Source: Cryptococcus deneoformans JEC21 (Eukaryota; Basidiomycota; Tremellomycetes; Tremellales; Cryptococcaceae). Taken from it: DNA of 64,000 nt. Shown piece by piece: positions 34,286 through 44,553 of this stretch; position 1 is the first letter of the stretch; each line of letters starts with the position of its first letter. Location: positions 1,429,081 to 1,493,080 of the forward strand of contig NC_006684.1 of NCBI RefSeq assembly GCF_000091045.1, given 5' to 3'. A program made the translations under genes and the position numbers. Under the pieces are notes generated by a model that was not told the DNA's origin, made no database searches, and worked only from the letters and a program-made list of their open reading frames with translations.

Positions 34286-36953
34286 CTAATCCACCTTGAT
34301 GGGTTTGAAAGCTAATTGGGGGACAGGACCATCGGGTTCTTGCCTATGGTAAGTGCTGCAGATTAGCGGATCTTGTCTTATCCATGAGCGTTGGAATGAC
34401 GTACACTTCCTTTTCCTGCTTCTTTTGATCCAATTCCCGCTCTATCAAATCATCCATCTCGTCCTTGTTCGCGCTAAAATGCCCATCAGCTCACATCTCG
34501 GTAAAGATTGAATGTGGACATTTGAACTTACAAAGGCCTAGGACCCAAGGTCAACCTCATATCCTCCCTAGTGATAACCTCCTTCACCAATAGCAACTTT
34601 GCAACTTTCTCCACATCCTCCTTATGCTCTGTCAAAAGCCTAGTCGTCCTGTCATGCGCCTGAATCACCATCTTCTTCACAGCCTTGTCCAAAGCCTCAG
34701 CGGTAGCCTCTGAGAACGGCTTCTGGAATCCTTCCCCTTGCTGGTCACGGCCTCCATAAGAAATCGGTCCAATCGCAGGGTCCATACCATAATTAGCACA
34801 GACTTCGAAAGCCATCTTGGTAATCTTTTGGAGATCGTCCTGTGCACCAGTAGTGATACGACCGAAGAAGATCTCTTCAGCGACACGTCCACCAAGGGTC
34901 ATGGACATCCTATCAAGAAGTTGTTCTGTAGAGAAAAGAAATCGCTCCTTGGGAAGGTACTGAGCGTAACCCAAGGCACCGACGCCACGGGGGATGATAG
35001 AAACCTTGAGCAAAGGATCGGCATGTTCAAGGAACCAACCGCAGACGGCATGACCAGCTTCGTGGTACGCGACAGTCTTCTTCTCATCCTTGCCCAACAC
35101 ACGGGACTTTCGCTCGAGACCAGCAATGACACGCTCGATGGCTCCGTCAAAATCGGCTTCAGTAACGACCTCACCGCCGTGTCGAGCGGCACGTAGAGCA
35201 GCTTCATTACAGACATTGGCAATGTCCGCACCAGAGAACCCAGGAGTAAGGAGGGCAAGCTTCTCGGCGATGCGGTCGATGGTAAGCTCGGGAGCGAGAG
35301 TAATGGGTTTGAGGTGGACAGCAAAGATCTGTCGACGGCCTCCAATGTCAGGTCGGTCAATGGCAATATGTCGGTCGAATCGGCCAGGACGCATTAAGGC
35401 AGAATCAAGAACATCAGGTCTGTTAGTACCGGCCAAAACGACGACATGCTCGTTGGTACCGAAACCGTCCATTTCGACCAAAAGCTGGTTCAAAGTGGAT
35501 TCACGCTCATCGTTACCACCGAAGTTGCCACCCTTGCCACGGGACTTGCCGATGGCGTCGATTTCATCAACGAAGATGATACATGGGGCATTCTTCTTGG
35601 CGTTTGCGAACAAGTCACGGACTCGGGAGGGACCGACACCGACAAACATTTCGACGAACTCGGAACCAGAGACGGAAAGGAAAGGCACACCAGCTTCACC
35701 AGCGGTAGCCTTGGCGAGAAGGGTCTTACCGGTACCGGGGGGACCAGAGAGGATGGCACCTCGAGGAATTTTAGCACCAAGCTTCTCGTATTTTAGAGGC
35801 TCCTTGAGGAATTTGACGAATTCCATGATTTCCTGCGGAAAGTCAGGTACAGTCCGCTTGAAATTGATTGATTAACTCACCTCCTTGGCCTCATCCATAC
35901 CCGCCACATCCTTGAATCTCACAGCAACCTGCTCGTCTTTGTTGAACATCTTTGCTCGACTTTTCCCAACACCAAAAATACCGCCACCGGGTCCACCACC
36001 ACCCATGGCTGACCCTCCTCTTCTAGCCATCCAAAGCAACAAACCGGCAATCAACAAAGTTGGTGCAAAGTGCATGATGGTCTGGAATGTGGAGATTTCT
36101 TCTCGATAAGAGACAGGGACACGCTCGGCAGGAGGGATACCGAGTTCGTCTTGAGAAGCGATAAGAAGGTTTTCAAAGGCTTCAAGTGAACCGATGGTGA
36201 ATTGGTAAGGGGCCGGGCCATGAGACGGTGAGGGAAGACTTCCGGACCCAGTGGGGTTGGTCTGTTGAGGCTGACCGGAAAGAGGGTTGTGCAGATGAAC
36301 CCGAACTTTGTTTCGGTTAACGACTTCGAGCGAAGAAACGAGACCACGGGCGAGCAAAGAGTTGCGGCTAACGAAACTGAGCTCGCGTATCTTATGAAAA
36401 CTGGAAATACTCACAATTCCTGCCATGTAATCTCCTTGGTCCTTACATCATCCGGAGCAGTCATACTCCACAACGCATATGTGCTGACAGCCAAGAGCAA
36501 CAACTGGTTAGGTGTCATACCACCAAAACCACCGGGTTGCCCTCCAGGTCCACCAGCGCCGCCACCATTTCCTCCACCTCCGCCGCCTCCACCAGTTGTT
36601 ACTCTTTTACCAGCCTTCCCGCCCAACTGTTCGCTAAGCTTGGGCCTCCGAGGCTCATCCTGTTCTTTCTGGTCTTCTGGGCGGTTTTCTTCACCTTCCA
36701 AACCTGGAAGACCGACGTCAGGTTTCTTGGGTAGTGAGGGTCCAGAGGGTGGACCAACTCCGGGAGGCTTAGGAGCAACTGTAGTGCCTTGCTTTCCTGC
36801 TGAACCTCCGAAGACCGACTCGAGTCCTGGTGGTGGTGGCGGATTCCGAGATGGCTTGGGCGAGCCGGGAGTGGCGTATGTTCTCAAAAAGAAAGGGCGC
36901 GCGACGGCGCTGTACCGTGGTAAGCGGCGTAAGCTTATTGCTCTTAATGCCAT
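34286..36953 (-). CDS. AFG3: Mitochondrial m-AAA protease subunit (AFG3/YTA10-YTA12 type, FtsH family)
   Basis: Five exons (36953-36415, 36367-35881, 35832-34532, 34473-34405, 34343-34286) join in phase for 817 aa. m-AAA proteases form inner-membrane hexamers facing the matrix; they degrade membrane proteins and mature ribosomal protein L32. The N-terminus is an Arg-rich presequence ([20 protein letters not shown]), then Pro-rich and Gly-rich linkers. Two membrane helices follow ([16 protein letters not shown] and [13 protein letters not shown]) with an intermembrane-space domain between them. The AAA domain has Walker A GPPGTGKT (372-379), Walker B IIFVDEID and the SRH region. The zinc protease site is HEAGH (599-603). 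The Gly-rich run before the first helix is unusually long. AFG3 and YTA12 paralogues are hard to separate by eye. The gene is divergent from glucosidase II. Confidence 0.95.
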
Positions 36954-37352
36954 TTGTGCTGACTGGAGTGAGGAAGGAAAAAAGAAGGGAGAAATAGGTA
37001 TGGAAAGAAAGATGAGATCAGACTCGCAACTTCCGTCGTCGTTCGTCGAAGAATTACGCGGCGTGTTCCGGAATCTGGCTACTCCGTTGTACTACTCGTA
37101 CTATTAAACAGTTGAGCTAATCTTGCCGGCCGGTCACCGATCTGCCCACAATCTGCCACACGGGGGGTAAATCACCAACCACTGTAGCGGCCATTCGGTA
37201 ATATAGAACGGTGATGACCGAGACTAGAATCTTCCACGTCACGGCCTCGCGACGTCATACATACACCCGAAAGAATGATGGGCGGGCCTTGGGAGTCTTA
37301 AAATCTCCAGAGTTCAAAAGTCAGGAGCAATCACAGCCCAAATAGGACCATC
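36954..37352. promoter_or_regulatory. Divergent promoter with UPRE-like element
   Basis: This ~400-bp region serves the m-AAA gene (minus) and the glucosidase II gene (plus). At 37234-37241 CCACGTCA is the complement of TGACGTGG, the XBP1/UPRE-type site, and ACGTCA occurs again at 37252-37257. Both lie about 95-120 bp upstream of the glucosidase II ATG, as expected for a gene responsive to ER stress through a Hac1/Hxl1-type bZIP factor. The sequence is seen; the regulation is inferred. Confidence 0.45.
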
Positions 37353-40300
37353 ATGATCCGCTCGTCGCTATTGTGGCTGACCGTCATAGCCACTCTGGCG
37401 CTTCTACCCCTCACTCTCGCTGTCAAGTCAGAGGACTTTAAGCAATGTTCACAGACCTCGTTCTGTCGACGTCTCAGATCAATCGCGTCAAAGCAGGAAG
37501 CTGCACCGGAGGGTACTTTCAACTCTCCTTATTCTCTGGGAACAGCTGTTCCCATACAAGATGGCGGCTCTTGGAAGTGGCCTATTCAGTCGTCGCTTTA
37601 TCCCGAAATAAACTTTGAGTTACGCGTTGACGTGCTCAAGGAAGGCAATGGGATTGCCCGCGTCAGGATTGATGAGGTAAGGTCTTCTACTCCTTTTAAA
37701 AGGTACGACGAAACCGCCAAATGGGCATTGCTCAATGCCGAACCTGACGTCGACCCTTCTGCCTCGCTCAAAATGGCCAACGGTAAGAGCGTCATCACGT
37801 ATGGCCCTTCTTCGTCCATCTCCCTCGAAGTCATCCACTCCCCATTGAAGATCACCCAATTGCGTAATGGCAAACCCGAGATCGTGTTCAACGACCGATC
37901 CCTCTTCCACATGGAACACTTCCGTGTTAAGGACGTGGAATCTGCTAAAGAAGTCTTGGGAGAGGGAGAGCAGGCTGTCCTTGGAGGCGATGCTCTCGAT
38001 CGCAGCTGGTTTGAAGAGTCCGATTCCGATGCTTTCCAAGAGAAGTGGAAGAAATGGGTCGACACCAAGCCCAAAGGGCCTGAGGGTTTTGCTCTCGACA
38101 TTTCCTTCCCAGGTGTCCAACACGTATACGGACTTCCCGAACACGCTTCACCACTTTCACTCCCTGACACTGTCGGTCCTAACGCGTACTACTCTGATCC
38201 TTACCGTCTATTTAACGTTGACATCTTCGAGTACCTTGCCGACTCTCCCATGTCTTTGTACGGTGCTATCCCTTTACTCCATGCTCATTCCAAGACCCAT
38301 TCTGTTGGTGTACTGAACCTTGTCGGCTCTGAAACCTGGGTTGACGTCCTCCACACCTCAACAGATGTCAAGACCCATTGGATTTCCGAGTCGGGTATTC
38401 TCGACCTCCTCCTTCTTCCCGGTCCGTCCCCCACCGATCTCTTCAAGCAATACGCCATTCTCACGGGACCCACTCCGCTTCCTCCCCAGTGGTCAACGGC
38501 GTATCACCAGTGCAGATGGAACTATAATGATCAAGACGACGTACTTGAAGTGGACGCAAAGTTCGATGAGGCGGATATGCCCCTTGATGTCACTTGGCTT
38601 GATATTGAATATGCTGAGGAGCATAGATATTTTGACTGGGACAAGAAGCATTTCCCTAATCCTAATGCTATGCTCGATGCCGTGGCTTCCAAAGGCCGAA
38701 AGGTATGTTTTCGCTTCACTTCATACTGGACAAAGCTGACTCGGAAAATCAAGATGGTTGCTATTATTGACCCTCATATCAAGAGGACCGACTCTTTCAG
38801 GATCTACTCCGACTCCAAAGACCTTGACATACTCGTCAAGAAATCGGATGGCAACAACTTTGAAGGATGGTGCTGGACCGGTAGCAGCGCATGGGTGGAC
38901 TTTTTCAACCCCAAGAGTTGGGATTGGTGGACCAAGATGTTTGACTTCAAGGTCTGGAAGGTGTGTTCTTGACGTCTCCGTATTGTAACTAAGGGAATGG
39001 TGACTGAACCTTGAAGCAGGACTCTACCAATGCGCTTTTCATCTGGAATGACATGAACGAACCTTCCGTTTTTGACGGCCCTGAAATAAGTATGCCCAGG
39101 GACAACATTCATGCTGGGGGATGGGAGCACCGAGATGTGCACAACATCAACGGTATGCTCTTTGTATGTATGGAATACCTTGTCTTCTGTGTTTGTACTC
39201 ATTCTGGTGTCGTTCACTAGCATAAGCAAACTTCCCAAGCTCTGATCAAACGGGAAAAACCCGCTCAGAGACCTTTCGTCCTTTCCCGATCTTTCTTTGC
39301 CGGTTCTCAACGTTACGGCGCCATCTGGTGACTATGCATCAGTATGACGACAATTGGACGAACGCTGACATTGATATCAGGACCGGTGATAATCTTGGTG
39401 ACTGGGAACACCTAGCTGGTGAGACAGCCATGCTCCTCTCCAACAACATTGCTGGCATGTCCTTCTGCGGCGGTACGTGCCTTTATTCCGTAGTACGTAT
39501 CTACCCATACTAATGCTTCTTCATTTTGGCATAGCCGATGTTGGCGGCTTCTTTGGTAACCCCTCACACGAACTCCTTGTCCGCTGGTATCAAGCGGGCG
39601 CTTTCATGCCTTTCTTCCGAGCCCATGCTCACCTCGACACCAAGCGCCGTGAACCCTATCTCTTCGAAGAACCCATCAGGAGCTACCTCAAGGACGCTCT
39701 GAGGTTGAGATACGCCCTGTTACCTGTTTGGTACAATGCTTTCAAGGAGGCTAGTGTCTGGGGCTTGCCCATTATGAGGCCGCAATATGCAGTCTTCCCC
39801 GGAGATGAGAAAGGTTTCAAGATTGATGATCAGTATTACATTGGTGGGGAGGGGCTTTTGTTCAAGCCTGTTGTTCAGGAAGGTGCTGTGACGACTGACG
39901 TTTACATTTCTGATGATCAGGTAGGTTCATACATGACTACTGTTTATAGCTAATATTTTTAATCATTTTTGTAGCCCTATTACGATTACTTTACCCACCG
40001 CCTCTACCCTTCCTCCCCCCAAACCACTTTGACACTCCACACACCACTTTCTACTTTCCCTCTCCTCCTTCGCGGTGGTCACATCATCCCCATCCGTCCT
40101 CGTCCCCGTCGATCATCCCCTCTCATGTGGCAAGATCCCTTCACTCTCATCATCGCCGTTGGTAAAGATGGCAAAGCGAAGGGCCAAGTGTATCTTGACG
40201 ATGGGGTTGGTTATGCGTATGAGAGTGGGGAGTTTGTCTGGAGGGTGTTTGAGCTTGATGGCAAAGTGCTTCGCTCAAAGTCACATGAAGAGGGCATAAA

Positions 40301-40559
40301 GAGTAAGGAGACAGGCGTAGCTGTGTATAAGCAAGAAAATGCCTTTGCCGAGGCTGTCTCGCACGTCAAGATCAACTCAATTGTCTTCCTTGGTCTGTCC
40401 GACAAACCAACTAGCATCAAATCGAATGGTATAAAGCTCGAGTATGAATGGGAGGAAGGGGAGGATGCGAAGGGCAAGAAGGAGGGTAGGGCCAGTGAAC
40501 TTAGGGTGAAGAACCCCGGTGTGGGAGTTGTGGAAGACTGGGAAATTGTTTTTGCGTAG
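37353..40559 (+). CDS. ROT2: Glucosidase II alpha subunit (GH31)
   Basis: Seven exons (37353-38702, 38754-38960, 39020-39163, 39221-39327, 39381-39472, 39535-39920, 39975-40559) join in phase for 956 aa. The enzyme trims the two inner glucoses from N-glycans in the ER lumen and controls the calnexin cycle. A signal peptide is evident ([19 protein letters not shown]). The GH31 signature [11 protein letters not shown] carries the nucleophile D530. The later AIWTGDN, rebuilt across an intron with donor GTGACT, carries the acid-base aspartate, and [13 protein letters not shown] is the next GH31 block. An [11 protein letters not shown] segment matches the glucosidase II family. The length and absence of a KDEL-type retention signal fit an alpha subunit held by a separate beta subunit. 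A UPRE-like site lies upstream. Confidence 0.95.
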
Positions 40560-41357
40560 AGCAGTGTTACGAAGATACTCAGTAGATGTAGGATAACGAA
40601 GGAGCGGAAGGGAAATTGTGTATAGAAGTCGAAGATATTTACAAATTATTATCAAATCAGCCTTTCACAGAAAGAACAAATGGAAGACTTTACTATCATT
40701 GTTCTTGGGGTTAGCTAGCTATGTCATGGCTTCCTGCAGTGTGTTGACGGAGTCCGGACGAGCCTATCTGATGATATATACAAGTCGCTAGTGGAGGGGA
40801 AGATCGCAAGCGGAGATCATACACTCTCTTTGTGGGTAACGTATTACCCGTGTCTGCTGGCCATGCCCTTGGTACGGATGATCATGCATTCGGTCGCTTG
40901 ATTAGACAACCCCGTTACATGATTGCGCTTGCTCGCCCCTCTTTCTCGAGTGGCATGATCAAATGGCGCATATGTAAGATCAGCTAAGATCAGCCGGTTT
41001 TTCGATATGGGACTTGATCTTGCATTATCAGGCAAAACAAGACTTGATCGCGCCCCATCGCATTATTAGATCGCAGCTTTACAAGTCTGGTAGTGAATGT
41101 TAAGAAAAGAATGAAGGAATGAAGAGAATAGAACCGCGAGATTGCATCATGACACTGCAGAGAACTTGCATGCGTAATAAGAAAAGCTAACCCAGCACTT
41201 TAATTAGCTATTACAAAATCCGAACCCGCGTCATCAACCAAAAATTCGAAACATCTTCGTGCTGCAGTGTTTTGCTCTTGTGGGTGCATTCTGGAGTCTC
41301 ATAAAAAACTCCATCGACAAATAATTGTGATAATAAGCACACTCTATACAAAAAAAA
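40560..41357. other. Intergenic region
   Basis: 3' flank of glucosidase II and promoter of the mtTFB-like gene. No gene is supported. Confidence 0.45.
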
Positions 41358-43000
41358 ATGCCCCGCTTACCACCGCTTCCTCCAACACCCAAATTCTCAA
41401 AGTACTTCCCCGCCCGTCTGCTCTCTCTCTCCCCCAACCCTGTCCTCATTCGCAAAGCCCCCGGCCGAATCCTTCTCGCCAACCCCTCCCTCGGAGATGA
41501 TTTCGTTCGTGCGCTTGGTATCAGGGAAGGGGAAATTATCGTGGAGGGGTATGCGGGTATGGGTGGATTGACCAGAAGTCTTGTGACAGGCGGTGATGCG
41601 GTGAGGGAAGGAAAGGAGTGGGAGGAGGAGAAGCGGTTGGAGAGTATACGGCCAGGTGAGAAGGGGAAGGGGACGGAACTTCCAGCGTGGATGGAGGATC
41701 TTCCGGCGATGAGCGGATACAAATCTCGTTCACCAGCGCCTCGTATACCGAAACTCGTCGTGTCCACGGAAGGTTCTGTAGAACTTATCCAAAGGGGGCT
41801 GGATTACAACGAAAATCCCCATAAAGCGTCATTGGATGATTACAGAGGTCAACATTCAGATTCGAGGATATCCAACTACATTGCCAAAGAAACTCCCATC
41901 ATTGCTTCGCCGCATAAAGACAACTTGCTGCTGTCACACTCTACAGTTTATGTCTGGCAGGCGATTCCTTCAATTCTTGAACACCCCACTGTGAATGCGG
42001 CTTTACCAGTGTATGACCCTTCTGCTGCGCCTGAATCACAAAAGAAACGACCTTGGAGTGCACCGCCTCCGCCTATAACTCTCGTGGCTCAAGTGCCGAA
42101 TAGTTCGCTGGGTGAGCAACTTGTGAGTCAGTGGATTGGCAGTGCGGCGGGTGAAGAACACAAGAGAAGTTGGATATGGGAGTATGGGAGGGTTAGGATA
42201 GCTTTGCTTTGTGGTAAATCGCTATATGATGTAAGTGAATCTCATCAGGCGATCTGGACGGAACAGGGCTAACGTCTTATATGAAGAGGTTGACGGCGCG
42301 ACCGGGTGACAAAATTAACTGTAAACTATCCATCTTTGCCAGTGCCTTCTTTCACATTACCCCTCTCCCACCTTATCACCACGTCAACAACATTGATAAA
42401 CACTCTAAGCAAGTGGCTGAATCAGGCAAAGCACCCAAGCCACCCAAGGTTAAAAAGTCTACTGTGCCGGCCAAAGGCATGCCTGAACCAGAACCGCTAC
42501 CGGAGGATATCTTGCTGCCTCCTCTCGGAGCCAAGACGAAGACTGTCCACAGCGATTTCTATCCTGGTTCTTACGCTTCAGGCGGATCTCTCGACCGGCC
42601 ATTATTACTCGGTGTCCTCCTCACTCCTAGACTCCGATCGCCCATCCTTGCTGCGCAGAAGGATACATGGGATTATGCCATTCGTCGTCTCTTCGTCAGA
42701 GATACAATGACTTTAGAAGACAGCATCAATAATCTTGCAGTCGGTGCTGAGTCTTTATTACCGGCCATAGAGGCAGAGGAAGGAAGGGGAGTACCTGTGA
42801 ATAGGAAGAGGGTGATTAGGTACCTTGATGTGGAGGAGTGGGCGAGGGTGGTGGATGTGTTTGATAATTGGGCCTTTAGGCCAGATGTGAGTGGTGTTTC
42901 GCTTCCTGGACAAGCAAGGAATATTGATAACTCCGAACAGAACCTCATCTTAGATACAATGATGGGCGAGGACGCTATTCGCTCTATCGGAAACGACTAG
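41358..43000 (+). CDS. Mitochondrial transcription factor / rRNA dimethylase-fold protein (mtTFB, MTF1-like)
   Basis: Two exons (41358-42230, 42287-43000) join in phase for 528 aa. Proteins of this fold derive from KsgA rRNA adenine dimethylases and in fungi act as promoter-melting factors for mitochondrial RNA polymerase. The N-terminus is Pro/Arg-rich (presequence-like) and leads into a SAM-fold motif I, IIVEGYAGMGGLTRSL, where KsgA has EIGPGxGxLT. A second strand reads KLVVSTEGSVELIQRGL. The NLPY-type motif IV is replaced by VAQVPNSSLGEQLVSQWIG. Later, LLCGKSLYD and RLTARPGDKINCKLSI match the Mtf1-like C-terminal half, followed by a helical tail. The decayed catalytic motif IV suggests a transcription role rather than methylation. 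It is about 150-200 residues longer than yeast Mtf1, with charged inserts. Confidence 0.72.
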
Positions 43001-43821
43001 ACGATGTATTCAAAGCATTAGAGGATAGACAACCACACTCACATTCGGCATCATGATATATTATTACATGGACAATTCCGGCATTATTAGGATTTATGCA
43101 CCCCTCTGTTGTGACCTGAATTTACCTAAGCATCGTGTCCTTACCGGCTTATGTCGACCGAGGAATGCCGTGGCGATGGTGATTCGTGATGGATGATGGG
43201 CTGATGGTACCTTTACGCCCGGCGAGGTACTAACGACAACAAGAAACCACGACAAAACAGAAAACAGGCTATGGATTTCCCGAGCGCACATCAAAGATCA
43301 CCACGTTCCAATCTGAACTGCCCACCGGCGATCTCCCCGTACTGCACCAGGCAACAGGCGAAGCGCCCCCTTACCATCACGTGCCACTGCTCAAGACCCA
43401 AGAAGGGCGAAGCGCCGGGAGAGAGACATGATCCGGCAGTAAGGGCAAGGGACATGGGTTAATGGGTGAGTCTGTGCAGACTCCGATCAGCGCCTCGTGC
43501 CCGCGGTCGCTTTTTTCCCAGAAATCCCAAAACAAGGAACAATACTCTATGCTCTAAAGTCGGAACACGTTCCCCAGCCTACAACCCATCCTTAGCTCCT
43601 CATGTCATAGGCGAGGTATCGCCAGTTATTATAACGCTTTGTTGTCCCATCGAGAGCGTTTAGCGAATGGCCCATTGTTCGAAACGCGAGGAGGGACGGC
43701 GGCCAAGGAGAAAGTGGCGGTGAGAGGCGGCAAAGGGGCGTGCGGACATGCACAATGGCTTGGGTAAGCTGACGCCTGTACGAGCCTGCAACGACTGATG
43801 CGTGATGTTTTGGATGATGCC
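43001..43821. other. Convergent intergenic region
   Basis: Between the 3' ends of two convergent genes. No gene is supported; short frames on both strands lack protein-like composition. Confidence 0.45.
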
Positions 43822-44419
43822 TCAAATAATCCATACTGGAACACGTAGATGCCATTTCATCCCCATCACCTTGCAGGATAGTTTTGTTTTCTCACCTCCT
43901 ATACTGACTGCTTTATAGCCACCAGCGGCATACAGCTCAAGTCCTCTCGCACCAGCCAACGGACTTCCCTTCACATCCCAATCGTCCCAATCACCATTTC
44001 TTGCTCCTTTGATCTCAAGCTATCGAGGTTTTTCTTCGATATTTTTGGGTCATCTCACAGTGTCAGCGGCAAAGCCCTGATTGAACTCTTCTAAACAAAT
44101 ATAAAATACTTCCCCAGGTGGAAAGCCTCGAGAGCACATTGACTTGGCGTCCATCACTACGGCACCCAATTCACCCAGTGAGACTTCAAGCCTACCGTCT
44201 TCTTGGCCTGCGCCGCCCGGAGTCCCCTGAAAAACGGTAAGTTCCATCCCACATCCTTCCTTCAATCTGTCGCTTATGCACCACTCCATTATACCCCTTC
44301 CTTTCATGCAAAGTAATATGACACGGTGTTGATTTGCCCCGAGATGTGGGTATCATACCTGCTGCAATCACTTTCTGCTTCTTTATCCTTCTTCTTTTCT
44401 TTCGTCTTGAGCCCCCCAT
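43822..44419 (-). CDS. Uncharacterised 166-aa protein with basic N-terminus
   Basis: Three exons on the minus strand (44419-44359, 44300-44059, 44019-43822) join in phase. Exon 1 is very basic (GGSRRKKRRRIKKQKVIAAG), a likely nuclear or nucleolar signal. The rest looks like a compact folded domain, with segments GIMEWCISDRLKEGCGMEL, VSLGELGAVVMDAKSMCS, GEVFYICLEEFNQGFAADT and GARGLELYAAGGYKAVS, ending KWHLRVPVWII. No family is recognised. The second exon overlaps a competing frame (HKRQIEGRMWDGTYRF), but the joined frame fits both splice sites and continues into coding-like sequence. The first donor is GTATGA and the second GTGAGA, both weaker than typical here. Only 134 bp separate its ATG from that of the HSF gene on the other strand. 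Confidence 0.62.
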
Positions 44420-44553
44420 ATCTTTTTATAAATTCATCCTTACGCTTCGATCTGCTCGAGTACTGATTGTGGTATTCCAATAGTACCAAACATCGCTGTA
44501 GCGCCCATCGGCTTATTGCGTAATTATTGGCTCAGCCCATCTCACAAAACTTC

